A DNA stretch of 64,000 nucleotides from Ursus arctos (taxonomy: Eukaryota; Chordata; Mammalia; Carnivora; Ursidae). Position numbers and translations under genes: made by a program. Shown here in pieces: positions 1 to 12,140 of this stretch. The DNA is taken from assembly GCF_023065955.2 (NCBI RefSeq), contig NW_026622908.1, positions 48,395,367 through 48,459,366 on the forward strand, written 5' to 3'. The notes beneath the pieces were generated by a model that did no database searches, had not been told where the DNA came from, and was given only the letters and a program-made list of their open reading frames with translations. The stretch's first letter is position 1; the number at the start of each line of letters is the position of its first letter.

Positions 1-59
1 AGACAGACGGGGGTGTGGGTGGAGGGACTGGGGCAGGAGGGCTGTGGGGTTGAGGGTAC

Positions 60-160
60 CTTGCCCACAAAGGCCACCAGCTGGGCGCTCGCCGGGCTCT
101 CGTTTGGGCTCAGCCAGAACTCAGAGTTGTCATCTGAAGCCACAGAGAACTGGACGTCTC
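60..160 (-). CDS. B4GALNT4: B4GALNT4 coding exon 6
   Basis: Two bases finish glycine 180, then 33 codons: [33 protein letters not shown]. The PNES step makes a glycosylation sequon (residue 199). Borders: AG at 162-161, GTACCC at 59-54. The next exon lies left of the window. Confidence 0.95.
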
Positions 161-3100
161 CTAGGCCACAGGACAGGGACTCAGGGGGGTGCGGGGCCCC
201 TTCTGATCTCCCCCCACACCGGCATGTCACCCCGCCTCGCACCATCTCTCGCCGGGTGGATGAAGCCGAAAATCCGTAGTCCATAGTTCTTCCACTTGGG
301 GGACACGGCCAACTTCTTCACGGTGGTGCGTGTCTGGGGGGGCAGTGGCCTCTGATGTCAAAGCCCACTGCGTACCCTTTCCCGCCCTCTGGGGCCTGCC
401 CTGCCCCCCAGCACTCACATGAGGGAACAGCGGGAAGTGCAGGTTTCTCCTCAGATGGCCCACAGCGCCTCCACACCAGTCCTCAAACACGTGCAGGTTC
501 ACCTGCCCCTTGTACTGGGGGGCGGGAGGGGGGCCTTACCTTCCGCAAAGCCCCACCTCCAGCACTCCCCGAAGCCCATCGCAAGCCGATTGGAGCTCAC
601 CTCTTCCCACCATGGGGGCACCTGATGAGTGAGGTTCAGAGGGGGTGGCTTTCCAGCCCCCGCAGGAAACAGCATGTTTGGGTCCCGGCCTTCAGGCTAC
701 GGGACAGAAAAGGCACCGGGTCAAAGCTGAGAGACGGGAGGGATCCCACAACCACACGCAGTGGGACACAAACCTCGCAAGGACTCCCCTGCACACATCC
801 AGGCACAAATCGCAAATCCACTGTACCCTGACCACACGTCCAGATGACCTTCGTCTCTGGAAGATGACCAGGCCGACACGGGGCCACCCACACGTGCACC
901 ACTGCGTCCACCCAGACCTGGACTCCAGTCTGGGCTGTCTGTGTCTGGGCGGTGCTTGGTGTGAGACCACGCTCCAACGAGCCTGCGGAGCCTTCCATCC
1001 ACACAGCCCACGGGCTCCGAGGCCACTGCACCCAAGCGCGTGTGCCGCACACACGTGTCCCTTCCCACAGCCCTGCTCACCGCCTGCTCCTCCTCACGGC
1101 TCTCGCTGGAGTCCTCCGCCCTCTGTGTGGACAGTGCAGCCCGGACACCCCTGCCCTCTGTCACACCGCTCAGCTTCTCACCATCTGTGGGTGGCATGTG
1201 GGGCAGGACTGGGGCCCGGGCTCTCTTCATGGCACGGCCCCTGCTGCTGGGGTCAGCGGGGGGCAGTGGGTCTCCCACGGAAGCCTCTCCCTTCAGTCCG
1301 CTCCCTGACACCCCACCTGTAGCTATGCAATTGCTCTCTGCTGGGCTGCCCCCGCATCCCGCCTCTGAGGGTGGGCAGCCCCCTCCCAAGGCCTCCGCCT
1401 GGCTCTTCCGAGCTCCCTGACTGGTGCCAGGGAGCAGAGTTGTGTCTGATATGTACACACTTATCTGGCCATCCTGGTCAGTTGCTCTTCCGTCAGGAGG
1501 ACCCCCAGGAAGTGCCCCCAGCACGTTTCCCTTAAACTGAGTGTTTCGTGTCTCCTTCCCTTATCAAAACTGTGCTAAGGGTTAGTGCTGGAACTTGTTA
1601 TTGGGAAAGCTGGTGCTTCTGTCTTAAGGCTAAGCCAGACCCAGCTCATGGCACACGTGCCACCGGCTGCCCTCAGGGTGGGGGTTCAGGACCTAGGAGC
1701 CCTGGCACCAGCCTGGACAGAAGAGGGATAGACATGCTGATCTGGCTGCTGGAGGACCTGGGGCCAACGTAGCCATGGAGAGAGGCTGTACCCCTGAGGA
1801 ACCCTTCCTGATCTGTCTGTGGACATCTATAGCACTTAGCACCGCCCCCCCAACACACACACACATCCCCTAGCCTGGGGCCTGGCCATGCCCCTAACTC
1901 CCTCAAATTCCCAGACTTCTTGTCCAAGCTGTGGACCTGAACATCCCACCCTGTCCCCCCGTGGGGGTGGGGGTGGAGGGGGGGGAGTGCCACACCCTGG
2001 GACCTGAGGCTCTGCAAGGGAGGCTTTATTGTAACCCACCTCTACCCCTCCTGGCGCTCCCACCCGGGGATCTCCAATCCAGGAGCCCCGCCTTTGCTCC
2101 AGGGCAAGCCTGGGTTTTGACATCCAGACCCCAGGAGCTAGATTACTGTGTGGACACAATTGACCCGGGCCCCTTCTCCAGGACAGGGGAGCTGTTCTTG
2201 GTCTCCTGCCTGTGGGACTCCTGTGGTAGCTGCCCACCTGCTCCTTCTGGGTTCCTCCCTCACTGCCCTCTGTCCAGCTAGGAGATGAGCCCCCAAGAGG
2301 CTCCTGGCCAAATCCCCACAGCCTGGCCCTGATACTCCCTGCCCATCAAGCTAAGTCCATGGGTACTAGGAGTCTTCTGTGGTGGGGTCCCATCCTAGGC
2401 TGCCACCACTGTCCTGCACAGTGAGGTCCAAAGGGGCCTCCTGCCACACGGGTATCCTGCAGGGTACCAGGAAAGTCGCCCCCTGCCCCGCTCCAGTGCT
2501 GCCACCCCAGTTGTAGTGAAGACAGCACTGACTCAACACTCAAAAAGGCCTCAGGCACGTCCAGCTGTTCAGCTTCTCACAAGCCTTACCCTGGGGGTAG
2601 CCCAGGTGGCTGGACAGAAGGTGAGGCTGCAGCCTGGAGCCAAGCAAGACCTGTGGGCTGGGGCTGTTCCTGGAAGGTGCCACATGAGAGTTTGACCTTC
2701 CAGGACCCTGAACAGCTCCTGCTCACCCAGGAGTAGTGAGGGCAGTCTGGCCGGTCACCCAGCTTCTCTGCTGACATAGCTGAGAGCAGAGAGGGACTCA
2801 GAAATGGGGTTCCCACACCTCCACGCCCTCCCCAGTTGCTGAGCTAGACTCCCCAGCTGCTCAGGAAGTCAAGTTGGGGAGGACTGTGGTTGCTTGGAAA
2901 GCCACAGAGGTGGCTGGGGAAGGGGGTCTGGTTTTGTTCTGTGTCACTGGGTCACGCACTGGGTCCTGCCTTGTTGGCTCATAGCTGTGGGAGGAGGGCT
3001 TCTTTTAGGGACTGAGCAGTGCTGGGGGCCTCTCAAGAGGCTGTGAGGGGTATAGCCTCTGGGGGGTTGGGACAAGCTCCAGACCCCTGGCTTGGGAGCT

Positions 3101-4367
3101 CTGTGGAGCCAGGTGCCCAGGCACACAGGGGAGGCAGAGTGCTTTGGCAACTGGGAGACAGGAGTGGGACTGAACAGGGGGGTTTGGACCCCTCGGTGGA
3201 GTGGCCCTGGGTGTTGGGAGCCAAAGTCATTGTTATGAATCTTTATGAAGCAAGGCTCTCCCCACCTCCCATCCTAAGGACACCCAGCACTGTGTTTCCT
3301 TAAGAAGGGCCGGGGCAGTCTGGCTGGGGTCTTCCCAGGCCTGGGCAGAGGCTTCTGCTCCCGCCCTAGCTGGGACATTTGGGATAGGCAGTGTGGGGGT
3401 GTTGTGGTTACGCCTGCCCTGAGGTGCTGCCCTCTCTCCCATCCCCACACCCCTTCCCCAGGCTCTCTGCTTCTCCTCTTCCCACCAGGTCCTAGATGTG
3501 TTTCAGCAGCCTCCACGTTCAAGAGGCGGTTGGATCCCCTTAGCTAAAGGGGCATGACCCTTCCCCTGGCTCTTTCTCACAAGACTCAGCAGGACCTGAT
3601 TTGCTTTGCGGGTTCACTGTCCTCACTGAAGTGTGAGCTGGAGGAACCTGGGGAAGTTCACTCCGTGCAGTTCAGGGGTCCCCAGGCTGGATCTCCATCA
3701 CCCCCCCACAAAAGCCTCTCAGTCTCTTGTTACAGGTTTACCTACGGCACCCCCTCCAGGAAGCGTTCCAACAGCACCAGTCAGCTCCCTCCAAACCCTT
3801 CCCCCACCCCCACCCCGTCGGGAGGCTGGATCTGTCTCTCCCCTCTTCCCCAGCCGATGGGTAAACTGAGGCTCTGCTAAGGAGGCACGTGGTGGAGGTG
3901 CAAGGCCTTCTTGAAAATCCCAGCACGCCAGGGCCTGGGGGCGATGTCTCCAAGAGCCCACCGTAAACCCCGTCGCTACCGGCTCCAGGTCAGATCCCGG
4001 AGTCCGCCCAGGTTTGGGGACGCTCCCCAGGAGGGTCGCGCACGTCACTGCTGACGTCATTGGGCTCCGGGCCGGGCCGAACCGCGCCCCCTGCCCCAAT
4101 ATCGCCGAGCGGGGTAGGGCCACCAGGGTCCCCGGGCGCGGTGAGAAGACCCGGACCCCGCGCTGCTCTTAGCCCTCACCGCCCCCCGCCCCCAGGGCGC
4201 GCGCCCCCTCCCGTACCTCGCCCGTAGCCCAGTCGCTGGCGCAGCGCGCGGCCCTGGCGCACCAGGTTCAGGTGCACGTACGTGAGCCATGCGGCGCAGG
4301 TCAGCAGCACCAGCAGAAGCAGCAGCTTGATCTGTTTGCGAATCTTCTTCACCGGGAACCACGGCAT
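60..4367 (-). CDS. B4GALNT4: B4GALNT4, 5' part (coding exons 1-6, gene runs off the left edge)
   Basis: Beta-1,4-N-acetylgalactosaminyltransferase 4, a Golgi type II membrane enzyme known to add GalNAc to terminal GlcNAc and so make LacdiNAc on glycoproteins. Six exons join in frame with GT/AG borders: 4217-4367, 1081-1184, 601-696, 419-514, 243-333, 60-160, giving 213 codons. The product shows a basic cytoplasmic stub (KKIRKQ), a leucine-rich signal anchor at about residues 15-32, a stem, and the start of the conserved lumenal region ([40 protein letters not shown]) that I take to be the PA14-type domain of B4GALNT3/4. N-glycosylation sequons are at residues 106 (NLT) and 199 (NES). The catalytic domain lies outside the window; the human protein is about 1,040 residues. 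No frame break is seen. Recognition rests on remembered human sequence. Confidence 0.95.
243..333 (-). CDS. B4GALNT4: B4GALNT4 coding exon 5
   Basis: Thirty codons plus one base (residues 150-179): [18 protein letters not shown], then [12 protein letters not shown]. The split glycine codon is completed by exon 6. Borders: AG at 335-334, GT at 242-241. Confidence 0.95.
419..514 (-). CDS. B4GALNT4: B4GALNT4 coding exon 4
   Basis: Thirty-two codons (residues 118-149) starting [16 protein letters not shown] and ending HFPLFPH, very strongly conserved. This is where the conserved lumenal module begins. Borders: AG at 516-515, GTGAGT at 418-413. Confidence 0.95.
601..696 (-). CDS. B4GALNT4: B4GALNT4 coding exon 3
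   Basis: Ninety-six bases, 32 codons (residues 86-117), beginning [11 protein letters not shown] and ending PPWWEE. Contains a potential N-glycosylation sequon (NLT). The human equivalent has R where this exon has the second W of PPWWEE. Borders: AG at 698-697, GT at 600-599. Confidence 0.92.
1081..1184 (-). CDS. B4GALNT4: B4GALNT4 coding exon 2
   Basis: Encodes residues 51-85 of the lumenal stem: DGEKLSGV, then [17 protein letters not shown], an acidic serine-rich linker conserved with human. Acceptor AG is at 1186-1185 and donor GT at 1080-1079. It ends on a whole codon. Confidence 0.93.
1185..4216 (-). other. B4GALNT4: B4GALNT4 intron 1
   Basis: About 3 kb of single-copy-looking, GC-rich intron. 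It holds a short CA run (about 1854-1864) and G/C-rich tracts but no SINE that I can see. Open frames here have no recognisable similarity and I do not call them genes. Confidence 0.8.
4052..4059. promoter_or_regulatory. Palindromic CRE (TGACGTCA) beside a CCAAT box
   Basis: A perfect TGACGTCA palindrome, the CREB/ATF consensus, is directly followed by ATTGG (inverted CCAAT, 4059-4063), and a half site CACGTCA lies about 10 bases to the left. The cluster sits in the CpG island just inside intron 1. Function is inferred. Confidence 0.45.
4217..4367 (-). CDS. B4GALNT4: B4GALNT4 coding exon 1 (signal anchor)
   Basis: Encodes residues 1-50 plus one base of codon 51. The ATG at 4365-4367 is chosen because it is followed at once by the family N-terminus [12 protein letters not shown] and the membrane anchor. 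The frame stays open far upstream, but that stretch is arginine/proline/glycine-rich CpG-island 5' UTR with no family similarity. Splice donor GT is at 4216-4215. Confidence 0.95.
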
Positions 4368-4849
4368 CGCGGCCGGCCCCGCCCCACCTCGGGCCGTGCT
4401 CAGCGGCACCGCTGCGGCCCCCGGTTCCCGCGCGCCCCGCGCCGCATCTCCCGGCCCCGCATGGCCCTTTGTCCGCCGCCCGCGGCCACAGGGTGCGGCC
4501 GCGACCCGCGGCTGCCCTCGGCCGCGGGCCCGGGGTGGGCGGCGGAGCGGCTCCCGGCGGTGCCCCCGCCCGGCCCCGCCCGGCCGCTCCGGCTCCACGC
4601 TCCTGGGGGCCGCGGCGGGACCGAGCAGCATCCACGCTGCGGTGCTACCCACCGTGAAACGGGCCCGGCTGCCGCGCGGCGCGAGCCAACCGGGGCCCGG
4701 CCAGCCCGCGGGGAGCCAATCCGCGGCGCGGGAGGCGGGGCCGGCGAGTTAGGGTGTGCCCGCCGCTCGTCTCCACGCAACGCGCGCGCATCCACCTGGG
4801 CGCGCCGGCCCGCGCAGCTGGGGGGCGCGGGACCTGGAGGTGCGGAGGA

Positions 4850-5350
4850 CTAGGGACGGAGGTCAAGGGGTTCACGGAGGATGGGGAGACGTGGGGACAG
4901 GGGAATGAACGTATGGAGGTGCGAAGGACGTGGGGATGCGGGACAGAGGTCAGGGGGTGCCCGAGGGACGCAGCAACACGGGGATGGGGAGGTGCAGAGG
5001 ACCGGGGTGGGGAGGGGACGGGGCAGAGGGATTGGTGGGTGGGGAGGGAGTGGGCACAGAGACAGGGGAGATGCAGAGGACTGGGGGACTCGTTTGCTTG
5101 GAGGATGGGCTGCCCAGCCAGGGGGACGCCGGAGAAGTGGAGGTGCAAAGGCCTGGGGGATGTGGACGTGGGGCACCGGGGTGGCGATCAGGGTGTGTAG
5201 GGATGGCGCCAATGGAAGTCACAGGCTACGGGTTGGGGAACAGTGGGGACACAGGGAGCAGAGGACGCAGGGACAGGAAGGGCAGAGTGAAGGTGGACAG
5301 TGGGGACACAGTAAGCAGAGTGAAGGTGGAGAGCAGTTGCAGGACGCGCT
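4850..5350. repeat. Degenerate G-rich tandem-like tract upstream of B4GALNT4
   Basis: Irregularly repeated GTGGGGACAGG / GGAGATGCAGAGGACT-like words, with a clearer local duplication of CAGTGGGGACACAG at about 5240 and 5298. It looks like a decayed minisatellite. The G-rich strand is plus. The long open frames across it reflect composition. Confidence 0.5.
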
Positions 5351-7417
5351 GGAAGGGGCAGGAGGGTGCGCCACGCAGCTCTTCCACTTCCGCTTTGGAC
5401 CAAAGCGCTGGGGTCTGGGGCGCAGCTCTCGCTGCGCTGCTGGCGGGTCGGGAGTGTGGGTGGGTGATGAACTTTGCCCCACCTGGTTCCCATTCCTGCC
5501 TGGGCCACTCCAACCCCCCTCTGCCCAGCGGCCAGCCAGACCCTTCTCCCTTTGTGCCTTCCTCCCCCTGTTCCGTTCTGTGCAACAACCATCCCAACAT
5601 GAGTGGTGTAACAGCTCCTGGATTCTGTGGGTCAGGAATTCAGCTTTTCTCTGCTTCAGGATAGGACAGGCCTCAGGTGGAAGAATGAATGGCTGGGGCG
5701 ACCCCGCTGGCTGGGCCAGAGTTGGCTGCACGGCTGTGTCGGTGCCCAGCCAGCACGCTCAGCCAGAGCACCCGGGTGGGACCCCTCCTGGGAGGTGCCT
5801 CGGGGCTCCAGCAAAGGGGGCAAAGTGCCCGTTAGGTCACCACACACCAGTTCTGCCACATGCTGTTACAGGCCACCCAGGTTTGACAGCAGGGGATAGG
5901 GACCCCGCGGCATCCTGGACATGTTGTGTGGGAAGTTGCAGTCTCGCTGTGACACGTCGCACCACCCTTCCATCCTTTCATTTTAGCCGTGGGACCTAGA
6001 ACCACGCAGGCCACGTTCCACTGTTACGCATTCTGTCACCTACCCCGTGGACAGTGCCTACATCTTCGGACCTCCTCACCCACAACCTCCTGTTCCTGCC
6101 CTTCCCCCTCCAATCCACCTTCCACGTATGAGTGATGTGCACATGCATTCACACATGCCAGAGCGTGTTTTACACACATGAACAGTGGTGTGCTTATGTT
6201 TCCTGTATTTTCTCCAAGCCGCACATACACGTGCCTGCCAACAAGTCAGGTCAGCTCTCTTCGGAGTTCGGCAGAGCGCTGTGGGCCCGGCCAAAGGCTC
6301 CATACACCCAGGACTATTGGGTCCACTGAGTCACGTGGCCCAGATGGCGGAGACCTTCCGTGGCAGCCTGGGCCGACTGCAGAGCCTGCTTCTGTTCTGG
6401 GTTGCTCAGTTAAGGGGCTGGAGTAGCGCACCGAATGAGGTAAAATCGTCTCCCAAATAGCGAGACATACCGGTCACTGTGTCTGTCTCTTTGTACAAGG
6501 GACTGGACACAGCCTCCTGCTTTCCACTTAGGAAGGGATGTCTGGACATGGATGGGGCTGCCGGGCCCCTAGACATTTCAGAGGGGGAAAGCCTTGGAGT
6601 TTTGTGGAATTTGTTTTTCACTGCCTGGCGCACGTGTGTCCCACCGAGGTGTTCAGGGTAATGGCTGCTTTCCGCTCATCACTTCAGTCCAGCTGATGTC
6701 AGCAATGTAATGGGCCAGTGTGAGGTCCCGCGCAGAGGAAAAGCAAGCCAGGTCCCCGTGGACTTGCTTCCGTAATAGAACCTGGTCAGAAACAGCAGCT
6801 GCAGTTGGGGTCACCGCCTGGTCAAGGTCACAGTCTTGTGCATAGGGTGGATAGGAAGGGCAAACAGATGTGGTGCGAATTACCACCCCCGCATCTTTCA
6901 GGCCCTTGGTGGCTCTGGTCTCTGCGCTCCTTCCACAGACACCTTACTGCTCTTGGTTTACTAACCCAGGTAGGAGTGGTTCTGGGCTTCCACCTGGCCT
7001 TTCCCGCCACAACAGCCCCCATTCCAGGGACCAGGAAACCAAGGTGGGATTCTGCTAACTGCCAATTATGCATTCTGCAACAGGGTACCCACCACAGATA
7101 GGTTCAGGAACCCTCTGGACCCACGGTGAGATGGACATGACCAAAACACCACTGCCTCCATAAGCCGCTACCCTGTCTGGTGGTCACAGTGGTATTTTGG
7201 GTCTCCAGGAATCAATGTCAGTTCAGAGCCAATGTCCCTGAAAAGCCTGAGATTTCTTCTTTCCCATTATAGCCATGTGGTAAGTGGCCCCTTAGGGACC
7301 TCAAAGACACTGGCCTTGCCCTCATCCAAGGGGTCTTTGGGTCTGTGGACTGGCTGAAACCTGGAAATTGGTTAGGGGCCCATGACTTTCTATTACAATG
7401 ATTCAGGTAAAACTTTT
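5351..7417. other. Intergenic, nothing recognised
   Basis: No SINE, L1, coding exon or RNA gene that I can support. Mixed composition, unique-looking. Confidence 0.5.
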
Positions 7418-7418
7418 T

Positions 7419-7795
7419 GTTGTGGACTGAATGTTTTCATCCCCCAAATTCATATGTTGAAGCCCTAATCCGCAGTGTGATGGGATTTGGAGATGGGGTT
7501 TGGGGGAGGTAGTTAGGATTAGATGAGGCCCTGAGGGTGGGGCCCTGGTCTCATGGGATTAGTGTGCTTATAAGAAGAGACACCAGAGAGCTTGCTCTCT
7601 TTCTCCGTGCACGCGCACCAAGGAGAGGCCACGTGTGCACACTGAGATGGTGGCCACTTGCAACCCAGCAGAGAGCTCACACCAGAACCCCACTACACTG
7701 GCATCCTGGTCTGAGACTTCCAGTCTCCAGAACTGTGAGCAAATTTCTGTTGTTTAAGGCCCCCCCTTGCCCCCAGTCCACGGTATTTCGTTCAC
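7419..7795 (+). repeat. MLT1-type MaLR LTR
   Basis: Reads through the MLT1 LTR signature: GTTGTGGACTGAATG near the 5' end, AATTCATATGTTGAAGCCCTAA, a CTTATAAGAAGAGACACCAGAG promoter-like block, and CCTCCAGAACTGTGAG followed by TTTCTGTTGTTTAAG near the 3' end. This is an old solo LTR of the ERVL-MaLR class with no coding capacity. Confidence 0.85.
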
Positions 7796-8160
7796 TTGCA
7801 CTCACCATGCCTAGAGCTCTCCTGCTTATACAAGTCGCGTAGGACTCTGGAAGGCTGCTCATGATTTTACTCCCAGGGGTACCATGGTTTCTGCAGGTCA
7901 AAGTATCCTGGTTATGCTTTGGCCCCACAGTAACCACATCCCCGGTCTCTGGTGCTTAGGCGCTGCCCTTGGCCCTGCCACACTGGTGTCCTCAGAAACC
8001 TCCGATCAGGGCAGCAGTTCCCAACGTCCTTCCTGGTCTACAGAGCTCCTCGAGGATAGGCTCCCCTCACCCTGCACTGGTCAAGGAGGAGGGTCCTCTG
8101 GACCACCCTAGGGACACAATTAGGGAGGAAGAGAACAAATACAAAATACCATTCATGCAG
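7796..8160. other. Intergenic, nothing recognised
   Basis: Short unique-looking spacer between the MLT1 LTR and the antisense L1. Confidence 0.4.
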
Positions 8161-8786
8161 CATTAAGAAATGTTTTTTAAAACAGTTTTAGCTTTATAGA
8201 AACGTTGAGAGGTAGCACAGAGTTCCCATAGGCTGCCAATCCCAATTTCCCTACTGTTAACCTTGAGCATGACTAGGGTACGTTTGTCACAACTCATGAG
8301 CCAATATTGATCCGTCATTATTAACTAAAGCCCGCACTTTATTCAGATTTCCTCCGTTGCCCCCGATATCCTTTTCCTGCTCCAGGACCTCACCCAGAAC
8401 CCCACATGACATTCAGTCGTCACTTCTCCTGAGGCCCCTCTGGGCTGTGACGGTTTCTCAGACTTTCTGTTTTGGATGACCTTGACAGCTCGGTGGAGGA
8501 CCAGTCAGTATATTGTAGGATGTCGCAGTATTGGAATCTGCCTGCTGTTTTTCTCACAATGAGGCTGGGGTTGTGACATTTGGGAGGATGAGCCCGGAGG
8601 CAAAGTGCCGCTGTCATCACGGCAAGTCAGGGACACACCATCGACATGACTTACCCCCGTGGTGCTGACCTGGGCTGCCTGGCTGTGGGGCGCTTGTCAG
8701 GTGTCTCTGCCGTGCCGTTTCTCCCTGTCCCCCCACCCCCGTCCCGCGCTCCGTGGAAGGAGGTCCCGCAGTGAAGGGCTGGTGGG

Positions 8787-8968
8787 GGACGGCTGGGTGG
8801 CTCAGTTGGTTAAGCATCTGCCTTCGGTTCAGGTCATGATCCTGGGGTCCTGGGATCGAGTCCCGCGGTGGGCTCCCCGTTCAGCGGGGAGTCTGCTTCT
8901 CCCTCTCCTGCTCCCCCTGCTTGTGTCCATTCTCTGACAAATAAATAAATAAAATCTTTAAAAAAATT
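8787..8968 (+). mobile_element. Carnivore SINE (SINEC)
   Basis: tRNA-like head GGCTGGGTGGCTCAGTTGG, body and AAATAAATAAATAAAATC tail. Target-site duplication AAGGGCTGGTGGG at 8774 and about 8969. Inserted in the L1 3' UTR. Confidence 0.92.
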
Positions 8969-9234
8969 AAAGGGCTGGTGGGCAGTGCCCCTCCCCTTTA
9001 TGGTGGAGGGTATACATACTTCATTCAGAATTCTTTTGCATGGGAGATCTGTCTCTTCTCTCCCACTTCTTAATTCATTCAGTCATTTATTTACATCCAC
9101 ATGGACTTGTGGATGTTTACGTCATACCTCGGTTTATAACGTGATGTGACTTTACTTTTGTGGCTCACACTTTCAGCTTTGGCCATTGGGAGAGCTTCCA
9201 GTTGTCTGTGCTCCTTTGATGCACTCACGTCAGA

Positions 9235-9272
9235 GTGTGTGCGTGTGCGTGTGCGTGTGTGTGTGTGTGTGT
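9235..9272 (+). repeat. (GT)n microsatellite
   Basis: About 38 bases of GT with several GC interruptions in the first half and a pure run at the end, inside the L1 3' UTR. Confidence 0.9.
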
Positions 9273-10199
9273 TGAGGACCTTGATTTCTGGCACCACAAG
9301 ATGCTCCCGGCTCATTCTGTATATTTCCTGTATCAGTCCTAAAATCAGGCATTTTCCCGAGGACTCTGGCACCTCCTTTTATTACAGAATGGTCTTAGAA
9401 ACCAAGATCTGGGAAATAGGTGTGTTCATGGCTACTGGAGTGTTGTTTCTTTGTGTTCTCTCGGCAGACAAGCCAAAGAAATATACGTGTATACCAGCTG
9501 TATGTATACAAGCCTGTAAATACTTCTGTGTGTAACCGTCTGTGTCGGCATGAAGCGGGTGCCTCCGACTCCTGTCCATCATCCCACGGACCGTTCTCCC
9601 CTGATTCCCTGTCACCCCCACTCCACAGTGACACCCCAGGTTCCCAGCCTCCGCCGGCCACCGACTTGGTCCCTCCATTCCAGTGCGTGCGTGCAGCAGC
9701 GTCAGAGCTGTTAAGCTGGACTCCCGCGGGAAGCCCCCGAGTCCATGAGAGCCCAGGGCTCTCTCCTTGAGCCTTGCAGACTCCAGCCCCACTGCTGAGG
9801 TGGCTTCAACGTGTGTCATACAGAGAGAGTCCTGCACCATCTGCATCGCTCCCTGGGTTCCCCGACGTCCTGACTTAGTTCCTTTTCTCTAATTTGCATC
9901 CATTAGGTTTGCTCCCGGTGTTGTTGAGTTCTATGGTTATTGACAAATCTACCATTACAGTATCATACACAGCAGTGTCAACACCGTCTACACCCCATGG
10001 TCCACCCATTCATCCCTTCCGCCTCCTCTGTGCCCCTGCAAACACTGATCTGTTTACTATCTCCCTACCTTTCCCTTTTCCAGAATGTCAGACAGTTGCA
10101 ATCATACACGGGTAGCCTGTCCCAGCTGGACTCTTCACTTGGCAAATGCGTTTATGGTTCATCTATGTCTTTTTGTGGATTAATAACTATTTTTATTTT

Positions 10200-10404
10200 T
10201 TTAAAAATTTAAAGATTTATTTATTCATTTGAGGGAGAGCGTGAGTGGGGAAAGGGGCAGAGGGAGAGGGAGAGAGAGAATCTCAAGCAGACTCCACGCT
10301 GAGTGTAGGGCCCGACTCGGGATTTGATCTCACAACCCTGAAATCATGACCTGAGTCGAAACCAAGAGTGAGACACTTAACCGACTGCACCACCCAAGTG
10401 TCCC
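10200..10404 (-). mobile_element. Carnivore SINE, diverged
   Basis: Reverse orientation: T-rich tail complement, GA-rich body, and CCACCCAAGTGTCCC head complement at the right end. Visibly diverged from the young consensus. Confidence 0.85.
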
Positions 10405-10865
10405 AACAATTTTGTTTTTAATCACCGAATAATATTCCTTTGTATGAATTTGCCACAGTTTATCCATTCACCTTTGAAAGATATCCTGGTTGCTCCTAGT
10501 TTTTGGCAATCATGAATAAAGCTCCTACAAATATTTGTGTGCAGGTTTTTGTGTGGACATAAGTTTTCAATTCAATTGGATAACTACCTGAGAGTGGAAT
10601 TACTGGCCATATAGTAAGACTCTGTTTAGCTTTGGAAGAAACTGCCAAATGTCTTCTAACATAGCTGCATCAATTTGCATTCTCTCCAACAATGAATGAG
10701 AGTTCCCATTGCCCCACATCGTTGTCGGCATTTGGTGTTGTCAGTTTTTCAGATTTTAGTCATTGTATTGATATCTTATTATTTTATTTATCTTATTTCT
10801 TATTAAACATTATTTATTTGTAACTCCCTAATGATATATGATGTTGAACATCTTTTCAAATTCTT

Positions 10866-11065
10866 TTTTAAAAAAAGATTTTATTTATTTATTTGACAGA
10901 GAGATAAAGCCAGAGAGCACAAGTGGCGGGGGAGGGCAGAGGGAGAGGGAGAAGCAGGCTCCCACTGAGCAGGGAGCCTGATGCGGAACTTGATCCCAGG
11001 ACCCTGGGATCATGACCTGAGCTGAAGGCAGACACTTAACCAAGACTGAGCCACCCGGGTGCCCC
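10866..11065 (-). mobile_element. Carnivore SINE
   Basis: AAAGATTTTATTTATTTATT through to GCCACCCGGGTGCCCC. Target-site duplication TCTTTTCAAATTCTT on both sides. Confidence 0.92.
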
Positions 11066-11160
11066 TCTTTTCAAATTCTTATTTGCCATCTGTACATCTT
11101 CTTTGGTGAGGTGTCTGTTCAGATCTTTTACCCATTTTTAAATTGTTTTTGTATTGTTGA

Positions 11161-11355
11161 TTTTTTTTAAAGATTTTATTTATTTATTTGACAGAGAGAG
11201 ACAGCCAGTGAGAGAGGGAACACAAGCAGGGGGAGTGGGAGAGGAAGAAGCAGGCTCCCAGCGGAGGAGCCTGACGTGGGGCTCGATCCCAGAACGCCGG
11301 GATCACGCCCTGAGCCGAAGGCAGATGCTTAATGACTGCGCCACCCAGGCGCCCC
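11161..11355 (-). mobile_element. Carnivore SINE, young subfamily
   Basis: GAACGCCGGGATCACGCCCT body type, ends CACCCAGGCGCCCC. Target-site duplication TGTATTGTTGAT, perfect on both sides, points to a recent insertion into the L1. Confidence 0.95.
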
Positions 11356-12072
11356 TGTATTGTTGATTGTTGAGAGTTCCTTGTGTATTTTAGATACAGC
11401 CCTATACTGGATTTATGTTTCAGAAATATTTTCTCCTAATCTGTGATTTGTCTGTTTCACTGTCTTACCAGTATATTTAGCCGAGCAGAATTTTAAAGTT
11501 TTAATGAAGTCCACCTTAACAGTTTTTTCATTCATGGATTTGCTTATCCAAGTTCACTTAGATTTTCTCCTATGTTATCTACTAGAAGTCTTAAACTTTG
11601 CAGTTTATATTTAGGTCTATGACCAGTTTTTTAGCTAATCCTAGTCTGTGTATAGACTCATTTTTTGCTTACGGATGTTCAGTTGTTCCACCACTGTTTG
11701 TGAAAGACTAGCTCCTTCATTGTGTTGACTTTGCTCCTTTGTCAAAGATAGATATTGTATGGATCTATTTCTGGGCTCTCTGTTATGTTCCATTGACCTA
11801 TCTGTCTAGTCTTTTGTCAGCATCAGGCTGTCTTGATCACTGTAGCTGTCTAGGAAGTCATATAGTATCAGTCCTCCAATCTTGTTATTCTTTTCAGTAT
11901 GGTGATGTCAAGTCCGTGTGTTGGCCTTCTCATACAAGCTTTACCATCAGTTTGCCGACATCTACACAAGAACTTGCTAGGGTTTAAATTGGAATTACAT
12001 TGAATCTATAGATCAAGCTGGGAAAAACTGACATCCTAAAAATATTGAGTTCCTATCAATGAGCATGGTATA

Positions 12073-12103
12073 CCTATTTATTTATTTATTTATTTATTTA
12101 TTT

Positions 12104-12140
<37 letters not shown>

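Larger units (their letters stand above)
3960..4850. promoter_or_regulatory. CpG island over B4GALNT4 exon 1 and promoter
   Basis: Dense CG dinucleotides and very high GC content run from about 3960 to 4850, covering coding exon 1, the 5' UTR and the upstream flank. This is typical of a broad CpG-island promoter; no TATA box is evident. The transcription start is inferred to lie upstream of 4367, roughly between 4400 and 4800. Confidence 0.85.

Noticed and set aside
4057..4635. 192-codon minus-strand frame over the B4GALNT4 first exon and other CpG-island frames
   Set aside because: Alternative frames of a GC-rich island; the real frame is fixed by the conserved B4GALNT4 N-terminus and by in-frame splicing to exon 2.
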